6,277 nt of DNA from DATKMG01 sp035541995 (GCA_035541995.1 DATKMG010000284.1:1-6277), one strand, 5' to 3'. Numbered from the stretch's first letter, positions 1 through 5,815 are shown. Notes: a model not told the origin generated them from the sequence alone. Program-made: numbers and translations.

Positions 1-357
1 AGCCCGTTTCCTCCGTTTACCCTGGGCGGGAAGACTTTTGTGCCGCGTCAAGGCAATAACGTCTACATCTTTCCCGGAGTCGGTCTGGGGGCCATAGCAT
101 GCTGGGCCAAAACCTTGCCGGACGACATGTTCTTGGCTTCAGCCAAGGCGTTGGCAAGCGTGGTGACTGAGACCGATCTTAAGCAGGGAGGAGTATATCC
201 GCCGATAAATAAGATCAGAGAAGCATCGGCCCGGATTGCAACCGCAGTGGTCAAGATGGCCTATGAGCGTGGTCTTGCAGCGAGGCCCAAGCCCTATGAC
301 ATCGAGCAATACGTGAGGTCACTCATGTATTACCCGGAATATGCAAGCTATGTTTGA
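1..357 (+). CDS. maeA: Malic enzyme (malate to pyruvate + CO2), C-terminal 118 residues, 5' end outside window
   Basis: The reading frame is open from the first base to a TGA at 355-357, so the gene is cut by the window edge. A GTG at 40 is internal and not a start. The visible protein begins SPFPPFTLGGKTF and continues into the malic-enzyme signature QGNNVYIFPGVGLG (residues 17-30 of the fragment). The paired asparagines 19-20 lie in the segment that forms part of the malate/NAD site in characterised enzymes. Further on, GGVYPPINKIREASARIA (about 65-82) matches the family's conserved YPP-I-x-S-x-IA stretch, and the tail carries the YV-R...Y-Y pattern of large-type (SfcA/MaeA and mitochondrial ME2-like) enzymes. 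Family knowledge: cytosolic, divalent-metal dependent oxidative decarboxylation of malate. NAD versus NADP preference cannot be read from this part. Fumarase follows 294 bp downstream on the same strand, so its product is this enzyme's substrate. Confidence 0.95.
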   Translation, partial: SPFPPFTLGGKTFVPRQGNNVYIFPGVGLGAIACWAKTLPDDMFLASAKALASVVTETDLKQGGVYPPINKIREASARIATAVVKMAYERGLAARPKPYDIEQYVRSLMYYPEYASYV

Positions 358-365
358 TCTCTGAA

Positions 366-436
366 CTGCGATGAAGCGACAGATGATTCGCTCAGAACGA
401 CAGATCGAAATTGGCGGCAAAGGTGCTTCATCGCAG
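366..436. repeat. Inverted repeat, perfect 12-bp arms, 47-bp spacer
   Basis: CTGCGATGAAGC at 366-377 is the exact reverse complement of GCTTCATCGCAG at 425-436. It starts 9 bp after the malic enzyme stop codon. The core TGCTTCATCGC (424-434) recurs identically at 2361-2371 in the other intergenic repeat, which argues for a dispersed repeat family. No T-run follows, so it does not look like a classical intrinsic terminator, although it may still act in 3'-end formation of the malic enzyme transcript. The spacer contains TTCGCTCAGAACGACA (387-402), which resembles from memory a motif of widespread bacterial intergenic repeats. Confidence 0.65.
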
Positions 437-477
437 ATTCCGGACTTGTCATGACGGCGAAGCGATAATCATTCATT

Positions 478-621
478 GTCATTGTGAGCCCAGTGAAAAT
501 CGGGGAAAGCAACCCCCGTAATTCCCGTGAAAAGGGGAATCCAGGGAGGGCGCATGGCCATGCGCCCCTACACAGGATTTGATCTCCTGCGCCTATCCCA
601 TAAATCACCCCTCGCAATGAC
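478..621. repeat. MITE/REP-like block with imperfect terminal inverted repeats and four internal hairpins
   Basis: The ends are GTCATTGTGAG (478-488) and CTCGCAATGAC (611-621), which pair at 10 of 11 positions. Between them lie four successive inverted repeats: CGGGG/CCCCG (501-505 with 514-518), ATTCCC/GGGAAT (521-526 with 535-540), a perfect 20-bp palindrome (548-567, half-site GGGCGCATGG), and CAGGA/TCCTG (573-577 with 585-589). There is no open reading frame. I infer a short non-autonomous repeat or a structured intergenic element; no target-site duplication was recognised. Confidence 0.5.
548..567. repeat. Perfect 20-bp palindrome
   Basis: The sequence from 548 to 567 equals its own reverse complement (half-site GGGCGCATGG, centre between 557 and 558). 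As RNA it would fold as an 8-bp GC-rich stem with a GGCC loop. It lies 84 bp before the fumarase start and is the strongest of the four hairpins in the repeat block. It could be a dyad protein-binding site, a cruciform or part of a repeat family; nothing in the sequence chooses between these. Confidence 0.8.
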
Positions 622-640
622 CGGAAACCGATGACTGACC

Positions 641-646
641 AGGAGG
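641..646 (+). promoter_or_regulatory. Shine-Dalgarno site that fixes the fumarase start at 652
   Basis: AGGAGG at 641-646 sits five bases before the ATG at 652. The in-frame ATG at 631 has only a weak purine stretch upstream (CCGGAAACCG) and would place this strong ribosome binding site inside the coding region, so 652 is preferred. Confidence 0.85.
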
Positions 647-651
647 GAAGC

Positions 652-2304
652 ATGACTGCGCCGAAAGAAAATTTGGCTGCGGGGAACAAACCGGCTTTCG
701 AATACCAAGAAGTGTGCCGTTTGGGTCCGGACAGGACAAAGTACCGCCTGCTTACAAACGAGTACGTTTCGGTCATCAATATCGATGGGAACGAGGTGCT
801 AAAGGTTGAGCCCGCGGGTCTAAGCTTTCTTGCCAATCAGGCGATGCGCGAAATCAGCTTTCTGCTCCGCCGTGAGCACCTGGAACAGGTGGCAGCGATA
901 CTCTCCGACCCAGAGGCATCTGCCAACGATAAATGTGTCGCCCTGGCGCTGATGCGTAACGCTGAGGTTTCTGCCAAGTTTGAGCTGCCGTTCTGCCAGG
1001 ACACCGGTACAGCGACCATCGTCGGAAAGAAAGGTCAGCGGGTCTGGACAGGCGTTGACGACAAGGAGTGCCTCAGCAAAGGTGTATACAAAACATATAC
1101 GGAAGAGAGCCTCCGCTATTCCCAGACTGTCGGGACTGATATGTACCAAGAGGTCAACTCCGGTTGCAATCTGCCGGCGCAAATTGACCTGTACGCAACG
1201 GATGGAATGGAATACAATTTCCTTTTCGTTGCAAAAGGAGGCGGGTCTGCCAACAAAACGGCGCTCTTCCAGGAGACCAAGGCCCTCCTGAATCCGGCGG
1301 CCCTGGAGAAATTCCTGGTAGAAAAGATGAAGACTCTTGGTACCGCAGCTTGCCCGCCGTACCATCTGGCCTTTGTCATTGGGGGCACCTCAGCCGAGGA
1401 GTGCCTCAAGACCGTGAAGCTTGCCACGACCAAGTACCTGGATGAACTCCCTACCCACGGAAATAAACTCGGGCAAGCCTTTCGCGATCTGGAACTCGAG
1501 AAAAAGGTCCTGGAGGCTGCCCAGAAGATTGGTTATGGGGCTCAGTTCGGGGGCAAGTATTTCGCACTGGATGTTCGAATCATACGCCTCCCACGCCACG
1601 GCGCTTCCTGTCCCGTCGGCATGGGTGTCTCTTGTGCGGCGGATCGGAACGCAAAAGCGAAGATCAATAAGGACGGCATCTGGATTGAAGAACTTGAGCG
1701 GGAGCCCGGCCGTCTAATCCCTGACACGTACCGCCGTAAGCAAGATTCGGATGTGGCGAAGATCAACCTGAACCGGCCGATGAAAGAGGTTGTGGCCGAA
1801 CTTTCAAAGTTCCCGGTCGGCACCCAGTTGTCTTTAACCGGGACCATCATTGTAGCCCGTGACATAGCTCACGCCAAGTTCAAAGAACAACTGGACAAAG
1901 GATTGGGAATACCTCAATACCTGAAGGACCACCCTGTTTATTACGCAGGTCCTGCCAAGACCCCACCCGGCAAACCGTCAGGTTCTTTCGGGCCCACTAC
2001 CGCCGGACGCATGGACTCCTACGTGGGCCTCTTACAGTCCCAGGGAGGCTCGCTGATCATGATTGCCAAGGGTAATCGAAGCCAACAAGTCACCGATGCG
2101 TGCAAGAACTACGGAGGATTCTATCTTGGCTCCATCGGCGGACCGGCCGCGCTTCTGGCTGAAGAGAACATCAAAAAGGTTGAGTGCGTCGACTACCCGG
2201 AACTCGGCATGGAAGCGGTTTGGAGGATCGAAGTAGTAGACTTCCCCGCCTTCATCCTTGTAGATGACAAGGGAAACGATCTGTATAAGAACGTCGTGTG
2301 CTGA
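652..2304 (+). CDS. fumA: Fumarate hydratase class I, single-chain [4Fe-4S] type (FumA/FumB-like)
   Basis: The product is 550 residues, essentially the length of E. coli FumA (548). It reversibly hydrates fumarate to malate in the cytosol using an oxygen-sensitive [4Fe-4S] cluster. The N-terminal alpha domain holds LPFCQDTGT (C115), GGGSANKT and GTAACPPYH (C234). The RLPRHGASCPVGMGVSC segment supplies C328. These three cysteines have the 119- and 94-residue spacings recalled for the E. coli cluster ligands C105, C224 and C318. The C-terminal beta domain holds YYAGPAKTP and GPTTAGRMDSY. D117 and T449 correspond to the catalytic Asp and Thr described for the Leishmania enzyme. Similarity to FumA/B is high along the whole length, including the DFPAFILVDDKGND end. 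An in-frame ATG at 631 would add seven residues but is disfavoured by the ribosome binding site. The gene follows malic enzyme and converges on the sdh operon, so substrate and product enzymes flank it. Confidence 0.97.
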   Translation: MTAPKENLAAGNKPAFEYQEVCRLGPDRTKYRLLTNEYVSVINIDGNEVLKVEPAGLSFLANQAMREISFLLRREHLEQVAAILSDPEASANDKCVALALMRNAEVSAKFELPFCQDTGTATIVGKKGQRVWTGVDDKECLSKGVYKTYTEESLRYSQTVGTDMYQEVNSGCNLPAQIDLYATDGMEYNFLFVAKGGGSANKTALFQETKALLNPAALEKFLVEKMKTLGTAACPPYHLAFVIGGTSAEECLKTVKLATTKYLDELPTHGNKLGQAFRDLELEKKVLEAAQKIGYGAQFGGKYFALDVRIIRLPRHGASCPVGMGVSCAADRNAKAKINKDGIWIEELEREPGRLIPDTYRRKQDSDVAKINLNRPMKEVVAELSKFPVGTQLSLTGTIIVARDIAHAKFKEQLDKGLGIPQYLKDHPVYYAGPAKTPPGKPSGSFGPTTAGRMDSYVGLLQSQGGSLIMIAKGNRSQQVTDACKNYGGFYLGSIGGPAALLAEENIKKVECVDYPELGMEAVWRIEVVDFPAFILVDDKGNDLYKNVVC

Positions 2305-2310
2305 GATTGT

Positions 2311-2390
2311 AATTGCGAGAGTGAACCCGAAGCAATCTCCAACACCGGAAAAAATGAGATTGCTTCATCGCTCACTCCGCATAATGACAG
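2311..2390. repeat. Long imperfect inverted repeat between convergent fumarase and sdhB genes; possible bidirectional terminator
   Basis: The core is GAAGCAATCTC (2329-2339) facing GAGATTGCTTC (2356-2366), 11 perfect pairs with a 16-base loop. Outer arms continue imperfectly with GAGTGA/TCACTC (2319-2324 with 2372-2377) and GCG/CGC (2315-2317 with 2378-2380). It nearly fills the 102-bp gap between the two convergent stop codons. No T-run follows the stem on either strand, so it is not a textbook intrinsic terminator. ATTGCGAG (2312-2319) and TGCTTCATCGC (2361-2371) are shared with the repeats at 366-436 and 611-621, which suggests a mobile or dispersed repeat placed between genes that also separates their transcripts. 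Confidence 0.65.
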
Positions 2391-2406
2391 GTCGCGAGAG
2401 CCTTTA

Positions 2407-3240
2407 TTATTGGTCCACCGTAAACGGAGGGGCCTCAACTTTTGCTTTATATTGGGATTCAGCGGGACGTTCATGGACATGTGCACACTTTTTCTTGCTC
2501 AGATAAAAATAGCGTAGCACCAAGTCCCTTTTCATTAGTTGAATAGCCCGCGCAGGATCCACTCCCTTGGGACAGACATTTGAGCATTCCGCAGCATAGT
2601 GGCAGTTGAATATGGCGTGACAGGCCGACACTATGTCTCTCCTGGCCTCACCGGCGTCGTCACGGGAATCGGTGTTGTAACGGTATGCCTGAGTGAGCGG
2701 CATCGGTCCCAAATACTCTTCGTCGGTTGCCATGGTTGGGCATGCAGCCATGCAAGCGCCGCATTTTATGCAATATGTGAACTGGAGAAATTTTTCGAGC
2801 TGTTCCGGCGTTTGGAAGTATTCCATTGTCGGATTTTCCATTTCCTCCACATCGCTTCTCTGGATAAACGGTTGAACGCTCTGGTGGACACCGAACATAG
2901 GGACAAGATCGGGAACCAGGTCTCTGATAATGGCAAAGTTCGGTAACGGGGCCAACGTTAAAGCTGTTTCCGTTACGTCGAGTATCTGCGTATTACAGGC
3001 TAATCCCGGTTTCCCATTTATGAGCATCCCGCAGGAGCCGCACACCCCCATGCGGCAAGAAAAGCGGAAAGCCACAGTCGGGTCCTGGGTCTGCTTAATA
3101 AGGTTTAACCCATCGAGGACAGTCAGTCCTTTTTCGACTTGAATCATATATTGCTGCTGTCGGGGGGCCCGGTCCCGATCAGGATCATAGCGGCGAACGT
3201 AAACGGTGATATTGTATTGCTTCGGAGTCTCTTTTTCCAT
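2407..3240 (-). CDS. sdhB: Succinate dehydrogenase/fumarate reductase iron-sulfur subunit
   Basis: This 277-residue protein carries electrons between the flavin of SdhA and the membrane quinone/heme site on the cytoplasmic face. The N-terminal ferredoxin-like domain has SCRMGVCGSC...AC, with C62, C67, C70 and C82 as [2Fe-2S] ligands; all four are Cys, as in FrdB, where E. coli SdhB has one Asp. The C-terminal domain has CIKCGACMAACP and CHYAAECSNVCPKG. By family alignment C157, C160, C163 and C223 bind [4Fe-4S], and C167, C213 and C219 bind [3Fe-4S]. P168 and H214 match quinone-site residues, while the tryptophan of the E. coli SdhB quinone pocket is replaced (T172). C207 is an additional cysteine just before the 3Fe ligands, and about 35 residues after YFYLSKKK form a hydrophilic tail. 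It is last in the operon, starts 13 bp after sdhD, and ends in TAA. Confidence 0.96.
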   Translation of the reverse strand: MEKETPKQYNITVYVRRYDPDRDRAPRQQQYMIQVEKGLTVLDGLNLIKQTQDPTVAFRFSCRMGVCGSCGMLINGKPGLACNTQILDVTETALTLAPLPNFAIIRDLVPDLVPMFGVHQSVQPFIQRSDVEEMENPTMEYFQTPEQLEKFLQFTYCIKCGACMAACPTMATDEEYLGPMPLTQAYRYNTDSRDDAGEARRDIVSACHAIFNCHYAAECSNVCPKGVDPARAIQLMKRDLVLRYFYLSKKKCAHVHERPAESQYKAKVEAPPFTVDQ

Positions 3241-3248
3241 TTTCTCAT

Positions 3249-3255
3249 CCTTCCT
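3249..3255 (-). promoter_or_regulatory. Shine-Dalgarno of sdhB, overlapping the sdhD stop codon
   Basis: On the minus strand TAGGAAGG runs from 3256 to 3249. TAG (3256-3254) is the sdhD stop, and AGGAAGG lies eight bases before the sdhB ATG at 3240. The geometry suggests translational coupling. Confidence 0.8.
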
Positions 3256-3625
3256 AAAGTAGTCTTTCCAAAGACTTTGCCGCGATATCCGAGTATGAAC
3301 CGATACCGAAGAGAATCAGACCGATTATCCACAAAAAAACGGTGAAGGAATTTTGAAAGGTTTTGCTGGGGCCGAGTTCGAACACAATGGTGCGCAACCC
3401 GTACAAACCGTGATATAGAGCGGCGGCGAGAAGAAGAATGTAAGTGAAGGCCAGGAATTGATTCTGACTTCGGAAGATAACGTTACCCCAGTCTGTGGCC
3501 GCGCCGCCCGCGGGGTTAAAGATTCCGAAGATCGACAAGTGCATCACCAGCATATGTAATCCGGCAAAGACAAAGATTACGAGAGCGGCAATTATGAACC
3601 AGGTCCAATAAGGTGTTTCCCTCAT
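3254..3625 (-). CDS. sdhD: Succinate dehydrogenase/fumarate reductase membrane anchor, second subunit (SdhD-like)
   Basis: The product is a 123-residue hydrophobic protein with three predicted membrane helices, at about 7-34, 57-81 and 92-112. The second helix contains LYHGLYGLRTIVFELG, the H-x3-G-x-R pattern of cytochrome b anchors, so H72 is the likely heme b ligand equivalent to E. coli SdhD H71. Helix 1 carries two more histidines, H24 and H29. The ATG at 3625 has AGGGAGG five bases upstream. The longer frame opening at 3670 would overlap sdhC by 35 bases and is rejected. It lies 10 bp after sdhC and 13 bp before sdhB. Anchor subunits diverge quickly, so the C versus D label rests on order and on pairing with SdhC. 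With SdhC it should hold the catalytic subunits to the membrane and form the quinone site. Confidence 0.87.
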   Translation of the reverse strand: MRETPYWTWFIIAALVIFVFAGLHMLVMHLSIFGIFNPAGGAATDWGNVIFRSQNQFLAFTYILLLAAALYHGLYGLRTIVFELGPSKTFQNSFTVFLWIIGLILFGIGSYSDIAAKSLERLL

Positions 3626-3630
3626 AACAA

Positions 3631-3637
3631 CCTCCCT
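3631..3637 (-). promoter_or_regulatory. Shine-Dalgarno of sdhD, overlapping the sdhC stop codon
   Basis: On the minus strand TAGGGAGG runs from 3638 to 3631. TAG (3638-3636) ends sdhC, and AGGGAGG lies five bases before the ATG at 3625. It decides the sdhD start against the upstream in-frame codon at 3670. Confidence 0.82.
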
Positions 3638-4073
3638 AATGACTGAAAAACAGGGCGTTAAAGCCTCCAAACACGATGAGGATGGCGATCAGCACCATCG
3701 ACACCGTCACGAGGGGCCGCTGATTGTTGATAGACGACTTGTACGGGAATACCGGCTCCTCGGCCTCACCCACGGCCAATCCCAGCTCAATGCAAATCAA
3801 CCTGATGCCGTTCAAGGCATGGAAAATAAAAGCAGCAAAGACAAGAAATTCTCCCAGCCTCAAAATGGGACTCTTCAGGATTTGCATGGCGGCATTCCAG
3901 CTCTCAGGGCCGCACATCCTTACAGAACTCGCAAATATATGCAGAAGGAAGAACACCAGTATCCCAAGACCTGTGAGGCGGTGCACAATGTACAAGTACC
4001 GCTCCAGTCCCCAACGGCCACCACCAAGCCAGCCGACTATTCCCAAGCGGTTTTCGAACTTCTTGTCTTCCAT
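3636..4073 (-). CDS. sdhC: Succinate dehydrogenase/fumarate reductase cytochrome b subunit (SdhC-like)
   Basis: This 145-residue membrane anchor has three predicted helices, at about 26-50, 72-97 and 120-143. The N-terminal segment YIVHRLTGLG (28-37) is the HRxTG signature of SdhC proteins. H31 and R32 align with E. coli H30 and R31, and the quinone-site serine S27 is replaced by Y28. FHALNGIRLICIELG (84-98) is the helix-2 motif, making H85 the probable heme b ligand (E. coli SdhC H84). H45 at the end of helix 1 is another histidine that could ligate a heme. The ATG at 4073 has AGGAGG seven bases upstream; an in-frame ATG at 4112 would overlap sdhA by 28 bases and lacks such a site. The gene begins 11 bp after sdhA. 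With SdhD it forms the two-subunit anchor, unlike the single five-helix anchor of type B enzymes. Confidence 0.92.
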   Translation of the reverse strand: MEDKKFENRLGIVGWLGGGRWGLERYLYIVHRLTGLGILVFFLLHIFASSVRMCGPESWNAAMQILKSPILRLGEFLVFAAFIFHALNGIRLICIELGLAVGEAEEPVFPYKSSINNQRPLVTVSMVLIAILIVFGGFNALFFSH

Positions 4074-4080
4074 CTTTGTT

Positions 4081-4086
4081 CCTCCT
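4081..4086 (-). promoter_or_regulatory. Shine-Dalgarno of sdhC, overlapping the sdhA stop codon
   Basis: On the minus strand TAGGAGG runs from 4087 to 4081. TAG (4087-4085) ends sdhA, and AGGAGG lies seven bases before the sdhC ATG at 4073. It selects that ATG over the one at 4112. Confidence 0.85.
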
Positions 4087-5815
4087 AATACTTGCGCTCG
4101 ACCGGCTTCCATTTAGTAATCGTCACCGGTTTATAGGAGAGTTTCGGTCCTTCCGGGCTGTAGCTCACCAGGGTGTGTTTGAGCCACTTTTCATCATCTC
4201 GGTCCGGAAAATCGTAACGGGCATGTCCTCCACGGGATTCCTCTCTGGCCAGAGCGGCTGCGACCAGCATTTCCGCTAGATCCAGCAGATTCTCCACCTC
4301 CATGGCGTTTATCAAGTTGGTGTTGTACACAGATCCTTTGTCAGTGATGTAGATTTTTCCGAAACGCTCCTTCAGTTCCCTGATATCCTTCAAGCCTGCG
4401 CTCATTTCGTCCTTGGTACGATACACTCCCGCGCAACGGTCCATGAGTTCCCTCAGGTCTCTCTTGATGTCGTACAGGTTTTCCGTGCCCTGTTTCTGGA
4501 GGAGGTCTCCATAAATCCGCTGAGTTTCCGCTTTGACCTGTTCCTGCGGAACGTCCAACAACGGTGGGTTGGATCTGATGTACTCGGCGATTTGTTCTCC
4601 GGTCACACCGCCCCACACGATGCACTCTGTAGTGGAATTGGCTCCTAAGCGGTTGGCGCCATGCAGCGAGCAGCACGCCACCTCGCCGGCTGCCCAGACT
4701 CCTCTCATTGAGGTAGCGCCGTTGATGTCTGCCTCAATACCGCCCATTGAATAATGAGCAACCGGCCGAACGGGGATTGGCTCAAGAATCGGGTCCAGGC
4801 CGTTGAATTTCATGCATACTTCCCGAATCAACGGCAGCGCTCTATTGATACACTCTGCTCCGACGACTGTCAGGTCAAGGTGAATGTAATCAAGGCCTCT
4901 GGGCCCTTCGAATCCCCTACCCTCCTTTATTTCAGTCATCTCAGACCTTGAGACTATGTCACGCGGGGCAAGCTCCATCATCTTTGGAGCATACGTCTGC
5001 ATGAGTCTCTCACCTTTGGAATTCTTGAGCTGTCCTCCCTCAGCCCGGCACGCTTCCGTCATGAGGATGCCGGAGGGAATAAGGCCCGTCGGATGAAACT
5101 GCAGAAATTCCGGGTCCTCTATATTTATTCCGGCCCGGTACGCTATGGCCTGACCATCGCCACTCACTGTTTGAGAGTAGGTGGTGAATCCGTAAAGCGT
5201 GCCTAGCCCACCTGTGCCGATAAGCATGGCCTTTCCTCTCAGAACCATGAACTTGCCTGTCGCCATGTCTATCCCTGTGATTCCGGCAAACTCACCATTC
5301 TCGGAGAGGATCGAAGTGGCAAAGAATTCATCGTAACGCGCGAAATTCCTGTACTGCATCAAGGTGTCATAGAGCGTCTGCACCTCGAAGAAACCCGTTT
5401 TATCCTGAGCCATCGTGCATCTCGGGAAGGTATGACCTCCAAAAGGCCGCTGCATGATTCTGCCATCCGGGCGTCTCGACCACGGTATTCCCCAGTGTTC
5501 GAGCAGCAGCAACTCCTTTGGCGCCAGTTCGACAAACCTGGAGACAACGTCCTGATCTGCCAGAAAGTCTGCGCCTTTAACGGTGTCCCAGGCATGAAGA
5601 TCTAGATTGTCCCCTTCCTCCGGACGGAGGACGGCTGCTGAGCCCCCCTCTGCGCATACTGAATGGGGCCGCTGTATCTGGACCTTTGACACGAGGGCCA
5701 TGTTGATCGAGTCCTTAGACCTCCGGGCGATCTCCACGGCGGCTCGTAGCCCGGCCAGGCCCGTGCCAAAGATCAAGACGTCATGCGCAACCACCTCTAC
5801 TTCATTGGTCTTCAT
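4085..5815 (-). CDS. sdhA: Succinate dehydrogenase/fumarate reductase flavoprotein (catalytic) subunit
   Basis: From the ATG at 5815 the protein has 576 residues, normal for the family. It oxidises succinate or reduces fumarate at FAD on the cytoplasmic side. The N-terminal dinucleotide fold is HDVLIFGTGLAGLRAA (G17, G19, G22). RPHSVCAEGG contains H51, which aligns with the histidine that covalently binds FAD. Active-site motifs follow: FLQFHPTG (H241), LMTEACRAEGG, LAPRDIVSR (R285, the proton-shuttle arginine), PVAHYSMGGI (H354) and AAGEVACCSLHGANRLGANS (E378, R389). The C-terminal domain ends with ARYDFPDRDDEKWLKHT. The stretch NSTTECIVWGG is closer to what I recall of archaeal-type SdhA than of E. 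coli. Starts at 5854 (GTG) and 5827 (ATG) are in frame. The first would be almost leaderless relative to the TATAAT candidate and the second has GGGGG too close, so 5815 (GGGA six bases upstream) is a moderate choice. It is first in the operon. Confidence 0.95.
   Translation of the reverse strand: MKTNEVEVVAHDVLIFGTGLAGLRAAVEIARRSKDSINMALVSKVQIQRPHSVCAEGGSAAVLRPEEGDNLDLHAWDTVKGADFLADQDVVSRFVELAPKELLLLEHWGIPWSRRPDGRIMQRPFGGHTFPRCTMAQDKTGFFEVQTLYDTLMQYRNFARYDEFFATSILSENGEFAGITGIDMATGKFMVLRGKAMLIGTGGLGTLYGFTTYSQTVSGDGQAIAYRAGINIEDPEFLQFHPTGLIPSGILMTEACRAEGGQLKNSKGERLMQTYAPKMMELAPRDIVSRSEMTEIKEGRGFEGPRGLDYIHLDLTVVGAECINRALPLIREVCMKFNGLDPILEPIPVRPVAHYSMGGIEADINGATSMRGVWAAGEVACCSLHGANRLGANSTTECIVWGGVTGEQIAEYIRSNPPLLDVPQEQVKAETQRIYGDLLQKQGTENLYDIKRDLRELMDRCAGVYRTKDEMSAGLKDIRELKERFGKIYITDKGSVYNTNLINAMEVENLLDLAEMLVAAALAREESRGGHARYDFPDRDDEKWLKHTLVSYSPEGPKLSYKPVTITKWKPVERKY

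Larger units (their letters stand above)
358..651. other. Noncoding gap between malic enzyme and fumarase, filled with inverted repeats
   Basis: No credible coding frame is present in these 294 bases; the minus-strand frame covering 348-836 has no family resemblance and runs into the fumarase gene. The gap is dominated by inverted repeats described separately (366-436 and 478-621). A weak TTGATC (579-584) and CATAAA (599-604) pair is only 14 bases apart, so I do not call a promoter. Whether fumarase is transcribed from here or by read-through from the malic enzyme gene cannot be decided. Confidence 0.7.

Noticed and set aside
579..604. TTGATC / CATAAA promoter-like pair before fumarase
   Set aside because: The spacing is 14 bases and both boxes are imperfect, so it is not distinguishable from chance.
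631..651. Alternative fumarase start at 631, adding seven residues
   Set aside because: The strong AGGAGG at 641-646 would fall inside the gene, and the ATG at 652 is ideally spaced behind it.
358..651. CRISPR array or tandem repeat array
   Set aside because: The repeats are inverted, of unequal length and irregular spacing; there are no direct repeats with uniform spacers.
348..836. 162-residue minus-strand open frame over the malic enzyme-fumarase gap
   Set aside because: It runs antisense into the fumarase coding region and through the inverted repeats, has no recognisable family or ribosome binding site, and its composition looks like reverse-frame sequence.
820..1365. 181-residue minus-strand open frame inside fumarase
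   Set aside because: It lies wholly antisense to a well-supported fumarase gene; an antisense shadow of a GC-moderate coding region.
3639..4088. 149-residue plus-strand open frame opposite sdhC
   Set aside because: It is the antisense shadow of sdhC, whose histidine motifs, helices and ribosome binding site are clear.
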